The notes below the pieces were generated by a model. The model saw only the letters and a program-made list of their open reading frames with translations. It did not search any database and had not been told where the DNA came from. Source: Gilliamella sp. Occ3-1 (GTDB lineage Bacteria; Pseudomonadota; Gammaproteobacteria; Enterobacterales; Orbaceae). Taken from it: a stretch of DNA of 64,000 nt. The stretch covers positions 37,524 to 101,523 of the forward strand of contig NZ_LZHQ01000022.1 in the NCBI RefSeq assembly GCF_001690655.1, in the 5' to 3' direction. Shown here in pieces: positions 56,766 to 64,000 of this stretch; the stretch's first letter is position 1, and each line of letters opens with the position of its first letter. A program made the translations under genes and the position numbers.

Positions 56766-58115
56766 TTAAGCTGTTTGAATTTTATTTTCTGACTTACCTT
56801 GCTCATCTTTATACAATTTATTGTCATATAATTTGACAAAAGGAATATAGATTAGCAAAGCTAAAATAGCCGAAAATATGGCAACAATAGCCGCTTTATA
56901 ATCACCACCAGTACTAATAAATGCCCCTAATCCCATTGGGGATGGCCATGGAATTAATGCGATGATTGGATGAATAAAACCAGTATTAATAGCCAAATAA
57001 CCTAATGTTCCGCAAGCCATAGGTGCTAAGAAAAAAGGGAGAGCTAAATAAGGATTGTATACAATCGGCATACCAAAAATAACTGGTTCGTTGATATTGA
57101 ATATTGCAGGTACTGCAGATGCTCGCCCTAAGATTTTTAGTTGGCTAGACTTAGCAAAAAACGCAATAAAAAATGTCATTAATAAAGTAGAACCAGATCC
57201 CCCTAAAATCACAAGTGAATTATTAAATTCACCAGCAAAAGGGATATGTGCTCCCGCTGTATTTTCAATCATATTAGTTAACATAATAGGGGTAATAAAT
57301 GCACCAATAATACTGGCACCATGGATCCCAACCACCCATAGTGCATGAATTAAAAACAGGATAACCATAATACCCAACCAGCTTTTGGTAAGATTGGTTA
57401 CAAAGGCAAACGGTACGGCTATAATATTGAAAATATCAGTACCAAAATAGATTAAAATGCCATTAACAATGATCACAAAAAAGGCAATTACAAAAGTTGG
57501 GATCAGTGCGGTAAAAGATCGCGAAACTCCTAATGGCACTGTTTCAGGCATTTTTACAACCCAATTTCGTCTAACACATAAAAAATAGAGGTTAGTTGCC
57601 ACAATGGCCATAACTATTGCAATAAATATACCTGATGTACCCAAGCGAAAGATAAAGGGTTGTAAGCGTAGCCCATTAAAGACTAAATTATTTTGATCAT
57701 TAAGTAAGGTAATAACCCCATTTTGCATGATCAGTTCAGGCAAAGTCATGAAAAAGGCAAAAACAGATAACATCGCACCGTTAAGAGCATTAACTTTAAG
57801 ACCTGTTTCTTCTGCTTCGATTTTAGTTAGTTCATAACCAACAACAAAGTTAAAATAAAGAGCCAAAATACCGATTGTCGCCGTGTTAGCAATCATATAA
57901 AGATCACTCACTCTAAAAAAAGTATTTTCAAAAAAAACCTCCAATCCCGTAAATGTCATTGGCAACGTATTGAATACTAAAAACATGGAACCTACAATGG
58001 AAAAAGGTACAGACGCCATTCCCGCAGCCATTACGGCTCGAACAATTTTGAATTGCGATATTTTAGCCATGGGCGTCATCAGATATTTCTGCAAAATAAC
58101 AAATCCCGTATTCAT
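56766..58115 (-). CDS. PTS cellobiose/beta-glucoside EIIC permease
   Basis: Lactose/cellobiose-family EIIC, the membrane channel that imports beta-glucosides during phosphorylation. About ten helices; typical blocks are RAVMAAGMASVPFSIVGSMF, HALWVVGIHGASIIG and FNINEPVIFGMPIVYNPYLA, the last holding the conserved Asn/Glu of the sugar site. Length 449 matches E. coli ChbC (452). The ribosome site AGAGGAC is good. It is last in the locus, after EIIA and an unnamed membrane protein. Cellobiose is the likely substrate, but other beta-glucosides are possible. Confidence 0.92.
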   Translation of the reverse strand: MNTGFVILQKYLMTPMAKISQFKIVRAVMAAGMASVPFSIVGSMFLVFNTLPMTFTGLEVFFENTFFRVSDLYMIANTATIGILALYFNFVVGYELTKIEAEETGLKVNALNGAMLSVFAFFMTLPELIMQNGVITLLNDQNNLVFNGLRLQPFIFRLGTSGIFIAIVMAIVATNLYFLCVRRNWVVKMPETVPLGVSRSFTALIPTFVIAFFVIIVNGILIYFGTDIFNIIAVPFAFVTNLTKSWLGIMVILFLIHALWVVGIHGASIIGAFITPIMLTNMIENTAGAHIPFAGEFNNSLVILGGSGSTLLMTFFIAFFAKSSQLKILGRASAVPAIFNINEPVIFGMPIVYNPYLALPFFLAPMACGTLGYLAINTGFIHPIIALIPWPSPMGLGAFISTGGDYKAAIVAIFSAILALLIYIPFVKLYDNKLYKDEQGKSENKIQTA

Positions 58116-58129
58116 TTTATTGTCCTCTT

Positions 58130-58615
58130 TTAATTAATAAATTCTTCGTAAGTTTGGATTCTTTTAAAATACTGATCCCGATTATGTTGAATATTATTTA
58201 GCTTTTTAAGCATTAAAAACGTAATAATTAAACTCACTACCAGTAATATCGCTAATACATGTAATGTTTGTTGCGTCTGTTTTAAGAATGGATAGAAAAA
58301 TTGAAACAAAGGAGTGTAGAAAGTAATAACGAGTGTCATAAAGACTATTGCTAAAGTACGATAAAATAATCTTGCATAAGGCAATTTATTGCAATGATTA
58401 CGATAAAGCTTAATTTGTTCCCATGTGGTAAGTATGCCCAAAACAAAAAGAGCAAGCGGTAAAATAGCGACTATTGACAATGAACCTATTAGAAAAGTTG
58501 CCCAATAAAGATTCAAAAATAAAAAAAATGCAGTGGTATAGCGAATCACTAAAAATCGATTAAAATAGAGATTAGTTAGGCTGATTTTTTTATGCATTGT
58601 TAGATTTTCTGTCAT
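58130..58615 (-). CDS. Uncharacterised four-helix membrane protein of the PTS locus
   Basis: I do not recognise a named family. The 161-residue protein has about four membrane helices (roughly 22-42, 44-64, 86-106 and 115-137) and charged ends, and the loop ILTTWEQIKLYRNHCNK after helix two is a likely cytoplasmic loop. It has a clean AAGGAGTAGC ribosome site, 15-base spacing on each side and the same strand as EIIA and EIIC, so it is a true operon member. It could assist EIIC assembly or transport a side product. Confidence 0.7.
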   Translation of the reverse strand: MTENLTMHKKISLTNLYFNRFLVIRYTTAFFLFLNLYWATFLIGSLSIVAILPLALFVLGILTTWEQIKLYRNHCNKLPYARLFYRTLAIVFMTLVITFYTPLFQFFYPFLKQTQQTLHVLAILLVVSLIITFLMLKKLNNIQHNRDQYFKRIQTYEEFIN

Positions 58616-58630
58616 TATGCTACTCCTTAT

Positions 58631-58981
58631 TTAGCTCTTTAGTTTTATTTCTAACTCATGATGTTTTTCATATAGATGTAACATTTCAATTGCCATTTCT
58701 CGAAAGTTCATGGTTGTCATTAAGTGATCTTGTGCATGTACCATAATAATTTCCATTGTGATTTTGGTACCATTAGCATAATTTTGTAGTAGTTCTGTTT
58801 GGGAATGGTGTGCTTGTAAGATTTCTTTATTCGCTTCTTCAAGAAGCTGATTTGCGCCAATAAAATCAGCTTGTCTCATCGCCTTAAAAGCATCATGGAT
58901 TTTAGTTTTAGCATTACCACTATACAAAATAATATTAAAAGCAATAAGTTGAATATCCTCTGAGCTCATTTCTTTATTCAT
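58631..58981 (-). CDS. PTS lactose/cellobiose EIIA
   Basis: All-helical EIIA that passes phosphate from HPr to EIIB. The active His is most likely His82 in MVHAQDHLMT, matching ChbA. QLIAFNIILYSGNAKTKIHD is the family start. Length 116 is normal. It starts after AGAGGT, three bases past the regulator's stop. Confidence 0.94.
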   Translation of the reverse strand: MNKEMSSEDIQLIAFNIILYSGNAKTKIHDAFKAMRQADFIGANQLLEEANKEILQAHHSQTELLQNYANGTKITMEIIMVHAQDHLMTTMNFREMAIEMLHLYEKHHELEIKLKS

Positions 58982-58983
58982 TG

Positions 58984-60987
58984 CTATACCTCTTTTTCAA
59001 TAAGTTGGATAAAAAGTCGCTTAAATTGGTCAAAGTTATGTGCTTTCAATAGTTTTGATTGCATTTCTAAATCGTCAATCAATTTGATAATGGCTTTTGT
59101 CATTATCGATAAAGTCGAATTTTGATAAATAGATGGTGAAATCATAAAGATAAAGTGAATTTTGGGGTAATTGTGATCCCAAAATAATCCATTAGGAATA
59201 ATAGCAATACCAATTTTAGACAATTTCCCCACAGGCATTGCCGGATGTGGCACTACGATAGTTGGGCTAAAGAAAATATCACCTAATATGATACGATTCT
59301 CCATTTGCTCTATCATCTTTTGCTTATAATTGTTATCTTCATTTAGTACTAAAAGATCAAGCAAACCATCTAAAACTTGTTCTTTACTTTGGGTACCTCT
59401 GCATTGGTAGAAATAATCAGCGGATAGTTCATCTACCATTTGTCCAACATTACTAAGATGATCTGATGCGAACATTGATATTGGCTCTATATGTGCCGAG
59501 ATAAGCATAATTGGTGACGATAAATGACGACGAATTTTTTGTATATCATCTTCAGTAAAAAATACAGAGACGTGAAAAACAGGGACTTTAAATACTTTTG
59601 ATGATAGATCAACTGACGAGATAATAAAATCAACCTTATCCAATACTTTGGGTTCAATTTCATAATAGCCTTGTGTTGCAACGATTTTGATTCTTTCATT
59701 AAACTCGCATTCAACGCGATTTTTTAGTAGTTGAGCACTACCCTGCCCAGTTGCACAAATAATTAACACTTTAGCCTTTTGTTCATTTTTTAACTTTTCT
59801 ATCGAAGCTAAAAAGTGCAAAGTCAAATAACCCCATTCATCATCAGGAATCGTAAATTTTTTAAGTTCAGGAAGCCGGTTAAGGTATATTTTAACTAACT
59901 CAAACAATTCTGGAGAGTTTGTTTTAATTTCATCAAGCAATGGGTTTTTCAATTTTATATGCTGTTCTAAGCGGACAATCATCGGTTTTAGGTGCTGAAT
60001 AATTCCGTTTTTCAATTGCTTATCGTTTAAAAATAAATATCCAGTTTCTTGCTGGATTCTAAATAATAAATTAGTCAAAGATAAATACAGCTCGGAGTTA
60101 AAATCATTCTGAATAAAATTTGATTTACTAATCAAATGCAATGTTAAATACATTTGTTCTTCTTTAGGAAAACAAAAACCAATCACTTTTTCTACTCTAT
60201 TGATGATTTTTTTAGCGACTTGATATTCCAATTTCTTTTTAGTCGATTGTGGCATATCAAGATTTTGGATAGAAAGTCCTAACTGTAACCGTTTAATGCT
60301 TAATGATAAATGCAAGACGATATTTTGTATCATTACATCAGATAATTTTATTTTTGCCTCACGACACTCATCTAAAATAATAATGGTTAACGTATCTAAG
60401 CCAATTACATCATTGAACTTGTTTAAATAAGTTAGATGCTGCAGAAAATTAATCGATTCTTCATGAAAAAAATAGCTCAAAATAAAATGTCGTTTTGCTT
60501 TTTCCTCACCTTCAACATAAAACAGAGATTGACTTTTTTTAATAGTAAGCCCATAAGGTTGGAGTTGGTGTTTGATTTCTAAAATATCTTTATTTAGTTG
60601 AGAAGAACTAATAAATAATTGTTCAGCTAATGCTTCTATATCGATTTTTTGGCTTTCTAATAATAATAAATTAAGAATATGGTGTTTTCTCCGACATACT
60701 TCTCGACAATTTGCTTGTTCTACATTGCGATCTAATAAATGATGCTCAATTAAAAATAAATTGAAAGCTGTTCTATCTTTAATTTGTAATTTGTAACCAT
60801 AACCTTGTTTACTAATAATAGATCCACCGTGACTTTCAATTAACGATTTAAAATCATTAAGATAAGTGCGAACAGTACGATCTGATAATGCTAACTCATT
60901 TGCTAGTAATGCACTACTTTTGAATATATCTTTAGAACGAACTAATAAACTAATAAGGTCACGCTGTTTATTTTTAATCACTATCAT
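58984..60987 (-). CDS. LicR-type PRD transcription activator with EIIB- and EIIA-like domains
   Basis: A PTS-controlled activator. From the N-terminus: winged HTH (about 10-65, ALSDRTVRTYLNDFKSLIES), a second HTH/Mga-like domain (about 75-165), two PRD domains (about 170-380), an EIIB-like domain with KVLIICATGQGSAQLLKNRV (Cys in the P-loop) at about 400, and an EIIA-fructose-like domain with VVPHPAMP (phospho-His) near 570. Such proteins are switched on or off by phosphorylation through the operon's PTS. ATG 60987 follows AGGT and gives 667 residues; the TTG at 61002 is less likely. It is inserted between EIIB and EIIA genes. Confidence 0.9.
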   Translation of the reverse strand: MIVIKNKQRDLISLLVRSKDIFKSSALLANELALSDRTVRTYLNDFKSLIESHGGSIISKQGYGYKLQIKDRTAFNLFLIEHHLLDRNVEQANCREVCRRKHHILNLLLLESQKIDIEALAEQLFISSSQLNKDILEIKHQLQPYGLTIKKSQSLFYVEGEEKAKRHFILSYFFHEESINFLQHLTYLNKFNDVIGLDTLTIIILDECREAKIKLSDVMIQNIVLHLSLSIKRLQLGLSIQNLDMPQSTKKKLEYQVAKKIINRVEKVIGFCFPKEEQMYLTLHLISKSNFIQNDFNSELYLSLTNLLFRIQQETGYLFLNDKQLKNGIIQHLKPMIVRLEQHIKLKNPLLDEIKTNSPELFELVKIYLNRLPELKKFTIPDDEWGYLTLHFLASIEKLKNEQKAKVLIICATGQGSAQLLKNRVECEFNERIKIVATQGYYEIEPKVLDKVDFIISSVDLSSKVFKVPVFHVSVFFTEDDIQKIRRHLSSPIMLISAHIEPISMFASDHLSNVGQMVDELSADYFYQCRGTQSKEQVLDGLLDLLVLNEDNNYKQKMIEQMENRIILGDIFFSPTIVVPHPAMPVGKLSKIGIAIIPNGLFWDHNYPKIHFIFMISPSIYQNSTLSIMTKAIIKLIDDLEMQSKLLKAHNFDQFKRLFIQLIEKEV

Positions 60988-61002
60988 CCATACCTGTGTC
61001 AA

Positions 61003-61157
61003 CTAAAACCATATTATTAATAATATAGTGAATACTTTTAACTATCACATAAGTACACCACACACCAACGTAAGATAGTAAGGCGCTGCTATTTTTTAAA
61101 TAATCTATTCACAACGCCAAATCATATATCGCTAAAGCCGATATATATTGATTTAAA
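61003..61157. other. Gap between EIIB and regulator genes with inverted repeat
   Basis: 155 bases. ATATATCG (61124-61131) and CGATATAT (61139-61146) form a perfect 8-bp repeat with a seven-base loop just after the EIIB stop, without a T run. It may be an attenuator or an operator. A promoter for the regulator-EIIA-EIIC part is likely here, but no pair of hexamers is convincing. Confidence 0.35.
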
Positions 61158-61475
61158 TTAGTTTATATTCTCCTCTACCAACTTAGCCAATTGTTCAATG
61201 CCTGATTGAACGGGTATATAAGCCTGAAAAGGAATACTCACAACAGGCTTACCGACTTCTTCCCCCAATTTTTTAAATTTATCAAGCATCATCATAGTTT
61301 GCGGGCTAATTAAAAAGAGTGAAAAATCACTATTTTGAATCATATTTCCGCCTTCGCTTGCCGAGACTGCATCAACCAAAATTGTTTTATCTTTGCTAGC
61401 AAAATATTCTGTTACTTTTTTAGCCATTAATGATGATGACATACCTGCTGCACAAATGATTAATGCTTTTTTCAT
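61158..61475 (-). CDS. PTS lactose/cellobiose EIIB
   Basis: Small phosphotransfer protein. The phosphocysteine is Cys8 in ALIICAAGMSSSLMAKK, the P-loop of cellobiose EIIB. Length 105 matches ChbB (106). AGGGGAAT is a good ribosome site. It follows bglA by 25 bases on the same strand. Confidence 0.94.
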   Translation of the reverse strand: MKKALIICAAGMSSSLMAKKVTEYFASKDKTILVDAVSASEGGNMIQNSDFSLFLISPQTMMMLDKFKKLGEEVGKPVVSIPFQAYIPVQSGIEQLAKLVEENIN

Positions 61476-61500
61476 AAATTCCCCTAAAAATAGTTATGCT

Positions 61501-62964
<1,464 letters not shown>

Positions 62965-63076
62965 TCAAATTTAGTATAAAAGGAAAAAAATAGAATTACT
63001 AACCAACTTTTTCCGTATTGATCAGGAAAAATATAAGTATATTTGGGTAGGAAAGGTTATTAGTGAAATGTGCAGC

Positions 63077-63117
63077 TTTTTGTGATATTTACCGAAATGC
63101 GATAAATATCACAAAAA
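63077..63117 (-). promoter_or_regulatory. Perfect 15-bp inverted repeat upstream of bglA
   Basis: TTTTTGTGATATTTA (63077-63091), an 11-base loop and TAAATATCACAAAAA (63103-63117). It lies 140 bases upstream of the bglA start in the bglA control region. The spacing of TGTGA and TCACA (23 bases) is too wide for CRP. It could be the LicR-type regulator's operator or a terminator for the disrupted upstream gene. Confidence 0.5.
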
Positions 63118-63151
63118 TGAATGATAAACTTTAAATATTTGAAGTTAACTT

Positions 63152-63327
63152 TTAAATAAATTCTTCAAACCCATCGGCATATTTCGATGGCACAAACTCA
63201 ATAATGTCATACTTGCCAATTTGCTGAATATAGAATGGATCTTTTTACAATATTGCTAACGCTTGCTCTTTATTCTCAGCACGACAAATAATCACACCAC
63301 CTGTACGAGGGACTTTTGGATCTGATA
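63152..63327 (-). pseudogene. YciI-family protein fragment, cut by an IS and a stop
   Basis: The minus strand encodes the C-terminal half of a YciI-like protein: SDPKVPRTGGVIICRAENK, EQALAIL, then a stop (TAA), KDPFYIQQIGKYDIIEFVPS and KYADGFEEFI. PRTGGVII and DPF are family marks. The N-terminal half is missing because IS3-family DNA begins right before SDPK, so both the insertion and the stop have killed it. No function remains. Confidence 0.8.
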
Positions 63328-64000
63328 TGTAAATACCCCAAACTTAATACACAACTCACGTAGAAAATTAAGCTGCCTGTTTTAATGTTTTATATTCGAT
63401 CGGCGTCATATTATTTAGTGCTTCATGAGGCCTTTCGGTGTTATAAATCGTTAACCATTCTTCGGTTATTCTCCTTGCTTGCGCTAGGTTGTTAAAAAGA
63501 TATAAATCTAACACTTCAGTTCGATAAGTCCGATTAAATCGTTCAATGTAATCATTTTGATAAGGGCTACCGGGTTTGATGTAATCTATAGTTATACCAT
63601 GTGTTTTTGCCCAATTAGTAAACGTGTTTCCGGTGAATTCTGGTCCATTATCGACTCGTATTTTTAATGGATACCCATTATATTCGGCCAGTTTATCTAA
63701 GTAACGGGTAATCCTTCCTGCTGGTAAGCTTATTGCAATATCAATCCCTAACGCCTCACGATTAAAGTCATCAATGACATTGAATGTCCTAAAGCGACGT
63801 TGATTACGGCTACTGTCACTCATAAAATCCATTGACCAACATTCACCTTGTTTATTAGGAGCCAATAGCTTTTCTGGAGTTCGTGGGGGGATACGTTTTT
63901 TACGCTTTACCCTGAGATTAAGTTTCAACTCACAATACACCCGATACACCCGTTTATGATTCCATTTATAGCCGAGCTTTCTGATACGATTAAAGCATTT
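63328..64000 (-). mobile_element. IS3-family insertion sequence (right end; continues beyond window)
   Basis: The element is inferred to start at about 63328 with TGTAAATACCCCAAACTT, which resembles IS407/IS3-type terminal repeats (TGT...CCCCAAA). It abuts the truncated YciI frame. Only the orfB side is in the window, so the other terminal repeat, orfA and the target duplication cannot be checked. No other intact copy is in the window. Confidence 0.7.
63368..64000 (-). CDS. IS3-family transposase OrfB (5' part outside window)
   Basis: DDE integrase-type transposase. The frame stays open to the window edge, reading KCFNRIRKLGYKWNHKR before the first internal GTG (63949). The catalytic Asp residues are in CWSMDFMSD and VDNGPEFTG and the Glu in QNDYIERFNRTYRTEVLD. 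The usual IS3 tail is intact (YNTERPHEALNNMTPIEYK). The visible 210 residues show no damage, so the copy may be active, in contrast to the decayed elements at 34 and 47 kb. Confidence 0.93.
   Translation of the reverse strand, partial: KCFNRIRKLGYKWNHKRVYRVYCELKLNLRVKRKKRIPPRTPEKLLAPNKQGECWSMDFMSDSSRNQRRFRTFNVIDDFNREALGIDIAISLPAGRITRYLDKLAEYNGYPLKIRVDNGPEFTGNTFTNWAKTHGITIDYIKPGSPYQNDYIERFNRTYRTEVLDLYLFNNLAQARRITEEWLTIYNTERPHEALNNMTPIEYKTLKQAA

Noticed and set aside
63081..63113. CRP site before bglA
   Set aside because: TGTGA and TCACA are present, but 23 bases apart instead of six, so they belong to the longer inverted repeat.

Overview
The window is AT-rich, densely coded DNA from a gammaproteobacterium. 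Core gene orders match that class: psd-mscM, hinT-lpoB-nagZ, rpsF-priB-rpsR-rplI, purE-purK, modF-modE/modABC, yoaA-tsaB and glnK-amtB. The low GC, small intergenic spaces, enterobacterial-like proteins and beta-glucoside PTS suggest the Orbaceae (Gilliamella-like insect-gut symbionts). That assignment is inference from style and gene content, with no marker search behind it.

Layout. 0-10 kb: a partial ion antiporter, psd-mscM, a DedA protein, fdhD, a xapA-xapB nucleoside salvage pair and an EamA permease. 10-11 kb: a gene-poor decayed stretch followed by one unknown small protein. 11.6-13.5 kb: glnK-amtB behind a clear sigma-54 promoter and two NtrC-like sites. 13.5-19.2 kb: purE-purK-dgt, and uvrB followed by a yoaB gene carrying an amber codon. 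19.6-24.3 kb: the molybdate locus, modF and modE divergent from modABC, with a 24-bp ModE-type operator between. ModC is short and lacks the molybdate-binding tail. Together with fdhD this implies molybdoenzymes, probably formate dehydrogenase. 24.3-30.6 kb: housekeeping genes lpxH, ppiB, folD, a yggN-like gene, grxA, tsaB and yoaA.

30.8-49.4 kb is the accessory part. It is a surface-glycan cluster, most likely LPS outer core or oligosaccharide. It holds four stand-alone GT8 glycosyltransferases of the WaaO/WaaJ type, a GT8 fused through a coiled-coil to a sialyltransferase-like C-terminal domain, a Caps_synth/GT32-like enzyme, two GT2 enzymes, a large HAD-domain protein, two adjacent MsbA-type lipid flippases and a lone dTDP-glucose 4,6-dehydratase. 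Decayed IS3-family elements at about 34 kb and 47 kb indicate past rearrangement.

48.4-56.3 kb returns to core genes: hinT-lpoB-nagZ-tyrR with rfbB attached by a GTGA overlap, then the rpsF operon with a strong promoter and an S6:S18-type leader, then ggt. 56.8-62.9 kb is a beta-glucoside/cellobiose PTS locus: bglA, EIIB, a LicR-type PRD regulator, EIIA, an unnamed four-helix membrane protein and EIIC. The right edge is an IS3-family element that has interrupted an already decayed YciI-family gene.

No tRNA, rRNA, CRISPR array or prophage was recognised. The best candidates for something undescribed are the GT8/coiled-coil/GT42-like fusion, the paired MsbA paralogues beside it, and a tail motif shared by three neighbouring glycan genes.
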